A stretch of 64,000 bases of DNA, from NCBI GenBank assembly GCA_026119935.1, contig JALRMH010000037.1, positions 1 through 64,000 on the forward strand. Reading direction: 5' to 3'. Both the position numbers and the translations under genes were made by a program. This DNA comes from Endothia cerciana. Taxonomy: Eukaryota > Ascomycota > Sordariomycetes > Diaporthales > Cryphonectriaceae. Under the pieces are notes generated by a model that did not search any database, was not told the origin of the DNA, and saw only the letters and a program-made list of their open reading frames with translations. Position 1 is the stretch's first letter. Every line of letters starts with the position of its first letter. Of this stretch, positions 54,201-64,000 are shown one piece after another.

Positions 54201-55283
54201 GTGCCAGTATGCAAAACTTGCGCAGTCGACGCATGGTCACCTTCGTGAACCTGCGGACAGATCATTTGAAGTCTCGCCTCGACCTTCCTGGTATCGTTGA
54301 ATGCACAACCATTGCTGGTCATTGAGCGAGTGTCAGAGGCCGCGTAGGGATGAAATAGCTCCAAGAAGGTTTGGTTCCCGGCCAGGGTGTTGAATGTAAG
54401 ACACTATTCGGGCCGCTCCGGCCACTCCTCAGCCAGGCCCGCCGGCCACTCTGAAGACCGCCACCTTGAGGGTTGCCTGATTCAGGTACCCCTCTAGGCA
54501 AGCCATTTCTTCAGGACTTGATTGAATACAAAAGGAGGGCATATACGACCCTCTCCATCGCATTGAATAGATAGATTAAGCTTCAACAGACGTTCGTTTT
54601 CAACACAGGGACTCTAGTAACCATCATCGTGGCTCCGTGAGACATAGACCCTATGTATTCTATATGTTACGCTCTGTCAGGGTCTGTGGAGCTTCTGGGA
54701 AGAATGACTAACTTACCGTTGAACCGACGATTCCATCGAATCCATGGCAAGGTCTCGGGCCATTCCTCGTCGTTGAGTAATGGAGAAGGACTCTGCACAC
54801 GCACCAGAAAATTTGGCGGTGGAGGCGGAGGGGAGCGGGCTGCCACCGATCAGTACTCTGACGTTTGAGAATCTGAAAGGCTGAATATATCTTACCTCGT
54901 AAGCTTCCTGACAGATGCCGATTCGCTCGACTGTGAACTATTTCCATCGGCCAGGTTCTTCCTGATACAACGACTTGGCTCCGTCTTCCTTCTCTTCTGG
55001 ATAGCTGCTTATTGATCCACATCCAAGTCTTCTCGTCGAGCTTTTGACGATAGTTCCATTTCCTTAGACGGTACTCGTAGTCTTTCGGCCTTTTGAGGAT
55101 TCAGTCGGTGAGTCAGAACGTCCTATAAATCCATTTCACTCACTGCTTAGCAAACCCACGAGAATCCTTCATGTATCGTGCAATTGTAGCAATAGGAAGG
55201 TTTTTGACGATGAAGAGACGGTATATCTCTCTCCTGTGTACCTCCCACTCCTCCAGCCGCCGCACATCCTTGCGCTTAGGCAT
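51260..55283 (-). CDS. Clr5-domain ankyrin-repeat protein (middle junction unresolved)
   Basis: Three well-supported first exons encode a fungal Clr5 domain and linker. Exon 55283-55144 (MPKRKDVRRLEEWEVHRR..IATIARYMK) joins 55089-54896 (PKDYEYRLRKWNYRQKLDEK) and 54839-54717 (ARSPPPPPPNF..EEWPETLPWIRWNRRF). A long last exon reaching from about 54414 to the stop at 51260 encodes more than 1,030 residues. It starts with NQTFLELFHPY and KVEARLQMICPQVHEGDH, the usual continuation in Clr5-ankyrin proteins, followed by many ankyrin repeats (VELLLEAGADANE, VKMLLEAGAHPDSDG, ARLLVEAGADYDLN, VKMLLEYGADVNAP). I found no GT..AG intron that joins exon 3 to the long exon in frame: a TAG lies just before the readable start, and the phases differ. 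The gene may contain a frameshift, an extra small exon, or be two genes. The function is unknown; such proteins are numerous and variable in fungi. Confidence 0.7.
52600..52870 (-). repeat. Near-identical ankyrin units
   Basis: Consecutive ~99-base units encode ELVKMLLEAGAHPDSDG, ELIRLLLGADAHPNSDA and GLARLLVEAGADYDLN. The first two share most nucleotides, including the stretch read on the plus strand as AGGATGGGCA.CCGCC.CTAGGAGCA. This shows recent unit duplication, a mark of fast-evolving repeat receptors. Confidence 0.65.
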
Positions 55284-57123
55284 CTGGCTTGTCTCTGGTG
55301 ATTCGATGTAAATGACAGGTACAGTGACTAATCAATGCGTGGGGCAAGGATAGAAAATACTCCTTCTCATATTATCGACAGTGATTCCAAGAGCCCCTGT
55401 GGGGAAGATAGAGACGTGGGGCTCAGAAAGAGACGTCTTGAAGTTGGGCACAAAAGCCACTATATGTACGAGATTGGACCCCGTCACAAAGTGCAAGCCT
55501 CGAGATATTCAATAGTCAGAACCCAAATATCCAGCTTCTGAGAAATGCATCATATGCAGTATAACGTAGCCCTGAATGGTGGTAAGCAGGCCTTCAGCCA
55601 CCCAATACCGTGATTTGTTCGTCTACTCCAACCAGGCGTTGCTTTTGCCGCTTCACCGTTCTAAGCCACCGAATGATTGCTACCCACGCTACCCCAATGC
55701 GAAACCCAAGAACAGGGGACATGTCCATCCCGCCCCAAGGGCGCTGTGCGGGAGGCGGAACAACATGAACACTCCTCGATGAAGAGCTATATTAAGGGTT
55801 ATCTGGTCACTTGGTGACCCTGAGGTACTATCATTACAGTTCTGAGTCCCCATTCCTTCCTTCAGAAAGAAATGGCGCTATCCGTCCAGATAATCATCAT
55901 GATCATGGCGCTGTCTATCACAGCTATTGCCACCTCCGTTGCAATCTTCGAATGTGTCCGCCGCCACTGGGAACCAGAGACAGTCCGATGTGTGTCCATC
56001 TTGCCCATCCCATTTCCACAAGGACTGTTCTAACAAGGCGAAAGCCACCAACACCGCAAATACTAGCACTGCAAGCGCTGGCCTTCCTGAATACTCGCAG
56101 AATGTCTAAGTTAGTCTGTCTTACTTAATATACAGTCAAGCTCTAGCTGACGCTGTGGCTTCTCTTCCCAGCTCATTATGATATGTTGACGAAACAGCAC
56201 ATGGCCTTCAAGTCTTGGCCCAATGCAGGATGCAGCCAGTCACACATGTGGGCAGGGTTATCTTGCTTGCTGATAGGAGAATGCATGGAGTTGGATAACT
56301 ATGCAGCATGTGGAGGGATAGGCTATTCTTTTTGCTGGCACAAGAGGTCTGGATAAGGTCTAGTTGTCCCTGTCGAGTATATCCATGATGCTTAGAGAGG
56401 TAAATATGAGGCCATTCCGTCTCCTGGAGCCCTTGACTATATTCACTCATCCGAATGCTTACTGTCGGGTCTCATATCCGGAGGTTAGGACAGGGTCCGA
56501 GACACTGTTAAAGAAGCAGAAGAGAACTCATGCAGGCCGATTGAGACTAGGAGAGCCGCAGAAAACAGGACTCGTCACAGGATAATTCACAGATTATTGA
56601 TGAACTGCCTCGAGCATCACGCAGAGGCAAGTATGTGAAGCAGGAAAAAAGGGGTTGATAGGCTCTGCCCTCTGGATTTCTCTCTGCTGTTCTGCTGGTA
56701 TTTGTCTAGGAAATGGAGAAGGGAAATGGGATGAAGTCCTGATCACTGGGACGACGATGCCCTCTCCTACGCTGATCCCTGTTGAAGAGATTACGTGCTA
56801 GGTCAGTTCGGGCCTGGATCAGGACTAGCAGCCTGGCCCATGCGTCATGTGGGGCTGTGGCGAGCACAGGCCACGACGTGGCCTCAGCCGAACAAATAAC
56901 CCCAGGGGACGTTCTGATGACGCCAGTCACTTTCCCTTTCACAGGACAAAGACAAGGCTGCAACTGTCACCACAGTCACCTCTTTCTTTCCTGCCTTTCC
57001 ACCCCAAGCCCGACCAAGGGGAGCAGACCAACCTCTCTATTCCCTCTCCTCATCTCGTCTCATCATCCTGACAGGAATCGGGAGCACCAAACCTTTCTCC
57101 CTGGTTCATGCTGATCGCCCAAG
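55284..57123. other. Intergenic with one small ORF
   Basis: 1.84 kb between the Clr5-ankyrin gene and VID27. The only candidate gene is the small membrane-type ORF at 55872. The last 200 bases are a pyrimidine-rich VID27 leader. Confidence 0.45.
55872..56033 (+). CDS. Putative small membrane protein
   Basis: A 53-residue ORF beginning MALSVQIIIMIMALSITAIA: a single hydrophobic segment of about 25 residues, then a charged CVRRHWEPETVRC stretch with two Cys and a Pro-rich end. A TATA-like TATATTAA lies about 80 bases upstream and the start context (AAGAAATGG) is good. No family is recognised. Chance or a first exon of a larger gene cannot be excluded. Confidence 0.35.
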   Translation: MALSVQIIIMIMALSITAIATSVAIFECVRRHWEPETVRCVSILPIPFPQGLF

Positions 57124-59806
57124 ATGTTTGTTCTTCGAAATGGTAAGTCAAAAGCCGGAAGTCCCTCCTGTTGCCCCGCCAATCTTGTCGCTTCAACACA
57201 CACACATACACACACACACCCCCGCCATCCCCTCACGCGGTATCCTCGATGCTTGGACTTGGCCACAACCCAGGCCTGATCTTCAACCATACTTCCAATC
57301 TTCCGTCCTTCTCACTATTTTTGACCACCATACTGATCTCTTACGGTGGTTCACAGTCAGCAAACTCATCTTCGGCGCGACCGGCGCTGAGTCCATGATC
57401 GAGCTCCCTCAGGGCCAGCTGTACCTCGTCCGCCCCCTCTCGCCCAAGGGCTACTCCGAACTCATCTTCAAGGACGCCGCCGCCCGCATCCGCAGGACCG
57501 CCCAGGACTTCCAGTATCAACTCGTCGTCCAGCGCGTCTACGAAGAGGGCGAGGCTGACCTGCTCGCCGAGGAGGAAGGTGAGGACGCCGGGATCGACGC
57601 CCTCGCATCCGATCGTGACGAGAAGACCTTTTTACTCGACGAGGCCCTACACTTTCGCGTCAAGAACAGAGAGGAATCCTCTGACAAGGTCCTGTGCTGG
57701 AAGGATCTGAGCGGTGACGCCGGCGACGTCTTCGAGTACGTCTGCGACCCTTCCGTCTCCGCTGCCCAGATTGAGCAGTTCGGGCTGGTCGCCAAGCAGT
57801 GCCAGTACGAGCGCAAGTACCGCAAGCCTTTCTCGACCGCGTCCGACGAGGATCTTCGGCAGTTCGAATTCGACGAGCAGCCCATCCCTCAGGCGAGCCC
57901 GATCCACAGCCCCACCCTCGCCCGATCTATCGACTCGGTCGACCAGATGTATCTGAACAAGCCCGCCGCCGCTACAGCCAACTCTAGTACCAAGAGGGGG
58001 AAGCTGCCTGCGGGGGACGAGCAGGTCGATACCCCCTCAAAGGCCCGGAGTGTCGGCCCTCCCAAGTCAGTCGCCGCACCCGAGCCCAGAGAGCTGCTGG
58101 CGGCGGAGAATGCGGAGCTGCACTTCTTCGACTTCCCCTCGGGTGCCTTCGTGCTGCAGGACGAGTCCGTCACCGCGACCGTGACCGAGGTTGGTGACTG
58201 GCAGTATTGGCTCTCGGTGCAGGGTAGGGATGGTCGTGACTGGCTGGGTATTCCCGTCATTGCCGACATCAATCCCGTCTTCAACTTCGAATACCTGTCT
58301 TTCATCTTCAATCAATTCTCTGAAGATGGGTCCGCCTACTCGTGGCTTCTTCGCTTCAAGGACCAGCAGGCCCTGGAACGCTTCCAGGAGGGTCTGCTGC
58401 GATCTCTGTGGGAGCAGCTGAACGAGCTGAAATGGAATAAAGTCAAGGATGTCGAGCGTGATTACGTCGCTGAGGCCTTCAATGACATCGCCATGGAGGA
58501 TGCGCCACCCCTAGAGGAGGAGGAGGAGACAGAGGAGGACGAAGCCATCGAGGAAGAGGAGGAGGAGGACGATGACAGCCCCCGAAGCGAGCACTACGAC
58601 AGCGACGAGGACGAAGAGGATGTTGAGACCCAGCCCAAGGACAAGGAGACCAACAGCGCAATTGCTGTCGGCTACAAGCACGACCGGTCATTTGTCGTCC
58701 GCGGCTCCAAGATCGGCGTCTTCAAGCACACCCCGAACAACAGGCTGGAGTTCAGCACCAACATCTCCAAGGTCGAGACCCCCAAGGGCAAACTGTTCTC
58801 GCCCAAGAAGGTCATGCTTCACAACGAGGACAACAACATGATCCTGCAGAACGATGCCGACCCCAACAAGCTGTACCGCATGGATCTCGAGTACGGAAAG
58901 GTTGTGGACGAGTGGCAGGTACACGAGGATATCCCCGCCATCACCTTCGCTCCGGAGAACAAATTTGCCCAGATGACATCGGAGCCTACCTTCCTGGGTA
59001 TCAGCCGCAATGCCCTCTACCGTGTTGACCCTCGCCTCTCCGGCAACAAGCTTGTGGACAGCCAGCTGAAGCAGTACGTCTCCAAGAACGACTTCTCGTC
59101 TGTCGCGACCACCGAGAAGGGCCACATCGCCGTGGCCTCCAACAAGGGTGACATCCGTCTTTTCGACCGCTTGGGTATCAACGCCAAGACTCACATTCCT
59201 GCGCTGGGTGAGCCAATCATTGGCTTGGACGTGTCTGCCGATGGCCGCTGGGTGCTCGCCACCTGCCGCACCTATCTGCTGCTCATTGATGCCCTACAGA
59301 AGTCCGGCAAGAACGAGGGCAAGCTCGGCTTCGAGAAGTCCTTCGCGGCTGACTCCAAGCCCCAGCCCCGCCGCCTCGCCCTCACTCCCGAACACGTCGC
59401 GCAGTTTGCCTACGAGACAGGCAAGGGCGTGTCCTTCACCCCAGCCAAGTTCAACGCAGGCGAGGGTCAGGAAGAGACATCCATCATCTCTGCCACGGGC
59501 CCCTACGTGATCGAGTGGAACTTGAAGAAGATCGTTCAGGGGCACAAGGCGCCATACATGATCAAGCGCTACTCAGATGTGGTCAAGGCCGATGACTTCC
59601 GCTTCGGCTCCGACAAGAACGTCATCTACGCCCTGCCGAATGAGGTCAATATGATCCCCAAGGAGAAACTGAAGAGGCCCACGCGGCAGTCAATCATGGG
59701 TCCGGGTGTGCGGAGAAGCGGTGCGGGTGGCGGAGCATACAGCACGCCACGGAAAGGTGCTGCAGATCGGTTGAGGAAGGAAGACGTTGTCAACTCGCCT
59801 TATTGA
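57124..59806 (+). CDS. vid27: VID27-family vacuolar import and degradation protein
   Basis: Two exons, 57124-57142 and 57357-59806, encode 822 residues. The 19-base first exon (MFVLRN) plus intron (214 bases, GTAAGT..ACAG) gives MFVLRNVSKLIFG, the canonical Vid27 start; reading straight through would insert an unrelated ~75-residue leader. The conserved N-terminal segment ESMIELPQGQLYLVRPLSPK follows. Near residue 400 there is an acidic low-complexity stretch (58508-58620) and then the C-terminal beta-propeller-like Vid27 domain (SAIAVGYKHDRSFVVRGSKI, GRWVLATCRTYLLLID, YVIEWNLKKI). In yeast VID27 is linked to vacuole-dependent degradation; its exact biochemical role is unknown. The intron contains a (CA)n microsatellite at about 57196-57220. 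Confidence 0.92.
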
Positions 59807-61077
59807 GTGGCGTAAGGGCTACGACGATGATTAACCTGTTCCATATTGCAAAAACCTACGCTGGACTGAGAACAAGAGCTCCTGGTTAACACCCATCTCA
59901 TTATCACGCAAATCCCTCCACCCCCCCCCCCCCAAACGCCACAGCACAGCACAGCGCACGTCGCATGATGCGATTTTGAAGCAATGGACTGGCGGGAATG
60001 AGCTTGGCAGCCCATCTGATCTCGACATCCTGGACAATAGGGTGGATGTGGCACGAGGCTTTATATGAGAAGAGCACTCACTGACGTGATGGTATGGCTG
60101 TGGACTGACCTTTCTACTTTGTTGTGCGATTTTGATGGCCTGTATTTCTGCCCTAGATACCTCCCCCACGCGAGTTCATGCGATAATTTCCTGCTTTGAC
60201 GCGATCTTGATCCTGGCGGGATGCCTTGTTCTCCAGTTGGGCACAGAGTACAGCTGGCTAGTGATGGAAATTTGAGGATGTTGGCAGAACGTGTCTATAT
60301 AGCTACTTAGGCAGATACCACAATGCACTTCACACATGATTGTGAATTCAAAAAGGTGGCAACCTTGACGAGACCTTTCCCAGGTCCCTATCCTCCAGCA
60401 AGGAACTTACGCTCCCATACAGCCTATCGTATGCGGCACGAGGATCACTTGCGGTGCCGCTGTCCTTGGTGTCTGTGAGCGCCCGAACGGATTCTCCCGT
60501 CAACGACGGTCTCAAGTCTACTGGAGCTAATCTTATAGGAACAATAGGAAGGACCTCTTGAAAAACCTCACAGTCCGTGCGCATGGTGCTGTTGAGTCAA
60601 GGTCAGCCTCCTGTCACTTACCCATAGACCCGCCGAGATAGGCACGTGCCAATGTGCCCTCACACAGACTAATCAGACTATTTACACGATGCATCAGTCC
60701 ACCATTTCCCTGGCTGCTAAGAAGCCACGCATGATGCCACTCGTCACCGCCCAGCTGACCGGCTACTTCCCATCTGTCGCCACACATGCAGACCGGATGC
60801 CGAGCCCGGTGCAGCCTGCTAATAGACGGGGCCGGACTTTTGCTCTGGTGCTACCTATAGCCACCCTGACGCATCTCTTGTTGACTGTTAAGGGTGAGTG
60901 CATGGTCCGGTTGTCGAATGGCACCGACACCTTCACAACTTGTGCTCATTCCTTCTGTCGTCATTCGCCTTCTTACAGTCTTTTTCGGCTTCGTCCCTCC
61001 GCCAGCTTCGTATTTTGTGATTTGTTGCTGTCTCGTGCCGAGCTTCCGATAATCCCAGGCCTAGAGAGAGAGACCCA
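59807..61077. other. Intergenic, no gene recognised
   Basis: About 1.27 kb. It contains a run of 13 C at 59921-59933 and only short ORFs without motifs (for example 60689-61105). Confidence 0.45.
59921..59933. repeat. Poly-C tract
   Basis: Thirteen consecutive C, a slippage-prone homopolymer just downstream of VID27. It is a likely spot for length error or polymorphism. Confidence 0.9.
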
Positions 61078-62807
61078 ATGGATCCGACCAAGGTGTACAA
61101 GGTGAATATGCAGCGGAAAGACGTGTCCGCCGACGTCCTTGCCAAGAGCTCCCGACCAAGCGATGCGGATTAGCATCGAAAAGTTAGACGCGCACGAGAA
61201 AGCTGTTCTCCCTGGCGCACCTGTTCGCGTCCAGTCTGAGTCATATGCCAACATGGGGTAGGCGTCCTCGCGTGGGTCCCACCAGTTGACTGTTGCGGGC
61301 GCATGCTGAACACGACTGATAGCAACATGTACTATGCCCTCTACAATGGTGGGCCGAGGACCTTCCTGATCAGCTACATCGTTGTCTTCCTCGGCGCCCT
61401 GGACCAGTCGGCGTCGCTCTGCGAGATGGCCTCCATCCAGCCGATCGCAGGTGCCCAGGACCACTAGACTTGGGCGTTGTCGGTGGGCAAGACGAAGCGG
61501 ACCGCGACTTGGGTCCAGGGCTGGACCACCTGGTTCGCGTACGTCTCAATCACCGCCGGCTGTACGAACATGAACGTCATCAACCTGGAGGCCATGATTT
61601 CCATGAATATGTAACCCGGAATACATCATGACAGGGTGGAAGACGGCGGTGATTTTTTTTATGGCTTTCAGCATCGTCCAGGGGTTTCTCAACACCCCTG
61701 CCTTCAAGATCATTCCGTGGATCGAGGTCATAGCCAGCCTTCTATATTGGGCCGAGTTTGTGATCTTTATCGTGATCCTGGCCGTCATGGGTGTCCGCAC
61801 TCCGGGATCTTTCATTATGTGAACGAATGTCTCTTCGGGGTGGACCAACTCGTTTCTAGCTTCGAACGTGGGGATGCTGACAGCCATATGGTGTTTCACC
61901 GGTACGCTGTCTAGGTGGAAGGTCGATACGCGAAGCAGGAGACCTTTTCCCAAATTGCTGGCTTCCGAGACTGACATCCTACAGGTCACGAGGGTGTGAT
62001 CCACATGGGCGAAGAAGCCCACAAGTCCAAGACGAGTATCCCCAAGGCAACCTTCCGGTCGATCTTCACCAATGGCTGCGTGGGGCTTCATCGTGCTCAT
62101 CGTCGTCCTGATCGCGATGGGCAACATCGAAGACGACCTGTCCGCCGTCCTGCCCATCCAGGAGATCCTGGTCAAGACGACCGGGTGGAAGGGAGCGACC
62201 ACGGCGATGATAACGGGCATGTTCATCAACGGGCTGAACATCACCCCCGCCCCCATCGCCTCGACGTCGAGGCTGAGCTGGGCCTGGGCGCGCGACGGCG
62301 GCCTGCCGAGCTACTTCGCCTACGTCTCGCGGAAGCAGCGCGTGCCGATCCGGGCTGCCGTCCTCGTCACGGCCATCGACTGCGTCTTGTGCCTCCTCGG
62401 CGTCGACTCTGGGGCGTACATCGCCTACGGGGCGATCGCGGCCCTGTGTGGGCTGGCGTGCCACATCAGCTACGCCGTCGCGATGGGGCCGATGCTCCAT
62501 GCGCGGTGGACCACCCGCGTGGGCGGCAGGGAGCTCAAGCTCGGGGAGTGGAACCCCGGCCGGTGGGGGATCCAGATCAACATCTGGGCACTCCTGTTCA
62601 CCTGCCGGGGGACCATTTTCCTACTGTTCCCCTCGACGATCCCGGTGACGGCGACAAATATGAACTACAGTGGTACCCATCATGGGTGTGGTGCTCCTGT
62701 CGGCGTTGCTACCTTGGGTGTTTCACGCGAGGCGGCAGTGGCAGGGCCCCAACATGGATGTTATTGATATCGTACTGACAAAGTGGGAGGGGGTGAGAAG
62801 AGGATAG
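61078..62807 (+). pseudogene. Amino-acid/choline-type permease (APC family), decayed
   Basis: The sequence retains long stretches of a fungal APC-superfamily permease: LFSLAHLFASSLSHMPTW, NMYYALYNGGPRTF, EMASIQPIAGAQ, VQGWTTWFAYVSITAGCTN, NPEYIMTGWKTAVIFFMAF, WTNSFLASNVGMLTAIW, HEGVIHMGEEAHKSK, SRLSWAWARDGGLPSYFAYV and QGPNMDVIDIV at the end. The frame is broken several times. TAG at 61465-61467 stands where the family has Trp (QYHWTWA-type motif), a frame change occurs near 61612, TGA lies at 61820-61822, and further shifts occur near 62080 and 62685. An early TAG lies near 61172. Some gaps may be real introns (for example near 61258-61321), but the stops inside conserved segments show a pseudogene. 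Substrate class (GABA, choline or other amino acid) is unclear. Confidence 0.85.
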
Positions 62808-63828
62808 CGGATAGGAGCTGGAGCACAAAGGTCCTCATCTCCACACGATATGCACACGATATGCGGCCGATGTGTGAAGCGAACGGGTGAATAAAGGAAG
62901 ATTTGGTTTCGTCGGTCTTATAGTCATACTATGTTTCCATCACTTGTTGAATAGGGATACACTTCGACAGATCTAGACATCATGAGGTGTGAGGTGCTAT
63001 AGCGGATACTCCCAACTTTGAAGCGCTATCAGTAATTATAGTCTCTGCGTGATGTATAGCAGTCTCAGGGCTGTCGAGAACCCATGTGCACATGTGCACA
63101 TGTAGCAATATATTGCGGTAATATAACCAATGACTGGAATACCTTCTCGGAAGCCTAATAAGCAGGCATGGGTAGTGTGGTCTTACTGCGAAAGGTATAG
63201 ATTTAAACCCGGGAACGACGGACTCCCAGACCGTCGAGGTCGCTTCCTTCCTGGCTTTGTTTGACTCCTAGACGAGGACGTACAGGCTGCGCCCGTGGGC
63301 CGCAGTGAACAATTTCGACGCCCACGCTCTAATCATGGCCTGCCCGGAGGAGGATGATTGTCTGTTTGATATCCCTGAGGGCGTTGCAGTACTGCCGAAG
63401 GGTGTAAGGCATGGGAGTTATGTACCACGTCTGGACCATGAGAACTGGGGAACAGATTTAAGCATTCAGAAGATGAGAGTGCGCGAGTTGATGAAGGGGG
63501 AAAAGGGGAGGAACACGAACGTGCAATTGGAAAAGAAGAAAAAAGAAAAATATAAAAAAAAATTGATGTTTCTTGTCCAACTCCAATGCTACAGATACCC
63601 TGCCTAACACGTAATAAATGCCTGTCTATACCGTACTGCTACGCTGAATCACCTGGCACCCATATTGCCATCCGCAAAACCAACCAGACTTCGACTCGGC
63701 CAGCTTTGGAGTGAGCCCTCTCCCATAGGCTCCTCCACGGGGAGTCTCGCGGGCGGCCGATGTGGTCGCTCTTGTGTACTCCGTGGTTATGCTCACTGGG
63801 CCCTCCTCGTCCCCAAGACCTTGTCGGT
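62808..63828. other. Intergenic, no gene recognised
   Basis: About 1 kb. It contains a 100-codon plus-strand ORF ending in a lysine-rich A-tract (63305-63607) and a short ATGTGCAC-type direct repeat near 63085-63103, neither with coding support. Confidence 0.4.
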
Positions 63829-64000
63829 CTATGAGGCGGCCTTTCCCTCGGCCTCCTCAGCCTCCCCATCCGCCCTGCCATCCCTTCCCGTCACGGCATC
63901 CACGGCGCCCTTGATGGCGCCGCCGACCTTGTCCTTGAGCGGGATCTTTGGTGGGCCGTTGCCGATGCCGTTCCCGGCGCCCGCGTTGGCGTCCAGCCTC
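63829..64000 (-). CDS. 3' end of a gene running off the right edge
   Basis: The minus strand is open from the window edge to a TAG at 63829 and reads as a Gly/Ala-rich and acidic C-terminus with NGPPKIPLKDKVGGAIKGAV, AVTGRDGRADGE and a final EGKAAS. GC-rich third positions support coding. No start codon is in the window. The repeated KDKVGGAIKGAVDAVTG-like texture is amphipathic, but I cannot name the protein. Confidence 0.6.
   Translation of the reverse strand, partial: RLDANAGAGNGIGNGPPKIPLKDKVGGAIKGAVDAVTGRDGRADGEAEEAEGKAAS

Noticed and set aside
57128..57356. Reading VID27 from 57128 without an intron
   Set aside because: It inserts about 75 residues with a His-Thr repeat from the CA microsatellite; splicing 57143-57356 gives the canonical MFVLRN..SKLIFG start.
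1..64000. tRNA and rRNA genes
   Set aside because: No cloverleaf with the conserved T-loop (GGTTCGAATCC-like) and no rRNA core sequence was seen on either strand by eye; a covariance-model scan was not possible here.

Overview
The window is nuclear DNA of a filamentous ascomycete (Pezizomycotina). The genes carry many short introns of about 54-75 bases with GTRAGT-like donors and CTAAC/CTGAC-like branch sites. The families are typically fungal: UstYa/DUF3328, Clr5-ankyrin, fungal C2H2 factors, F-box/LRR-like proteins, highly reducing PKS remains, and VID27. I assembled exons by eye from splice signals and reading-frame continuity; joins that keep a family-consistent frame are given as exact coordinates.

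Left part (about 0-33 kb) is accessory. It opens with an AT-rich edge that cuts off a relic of a polyketide synthase ketoreductase domain. A LovC/ToxD-like trans-enoyl reductase, a secreted tannase/feruloyl esterase and an amino-acid permease follow. From 9.3 to 26.3 kb lies a set of genes that looks like a peptide natural-product or secreted-peptide locus: an alpha/beta hydrolase, an FAD monooxygenase, a P-loop kinase-like protein, a repeat-peptide precursor, a threonine-type (iso)aspartyl peptidase with a long extra C-terminus, a 14-TM-type MFS exporter, a C2H2 zinc-finger factor, a UstYa-family (DUF3328) oxidase, and an asparaginyl-tRNA-synthetase-like enzyme. Two F-box/LRR-like genes follow, one of them broken.

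The most remarkable item is the precursor at 13951-14787 (minus). It is six exons encoding a 184-residue secreted protein with six copies of NELAC(A/V)ARGDMAC(A/T/V)G, each a C-x7-C loop holding an RGD tripeptide, separated by spacers with mono- or dibasic sites. Most repeats are on their own phase-0 exon. The copies differ mainly at synonymous sites, which points to selection on the peptide.

The middle (34-48 kb) is a conserved housekeeping block: aldose 1-epimerase, DNA ligase I, eIF3k, a secreted protein of unknown function, a Tsr4/PDCD2-type ribosome-assembly factor, CCT zeta and prenylcysteine oxidase.

The right part (48-64 kb) mixes accessory and core genes: a Clr5-ankyrin protein, a small membrane-type ORF, VID27, a decayed amino-acid permease pseudogene, and the 3' end of a gene that runs off the right edge.
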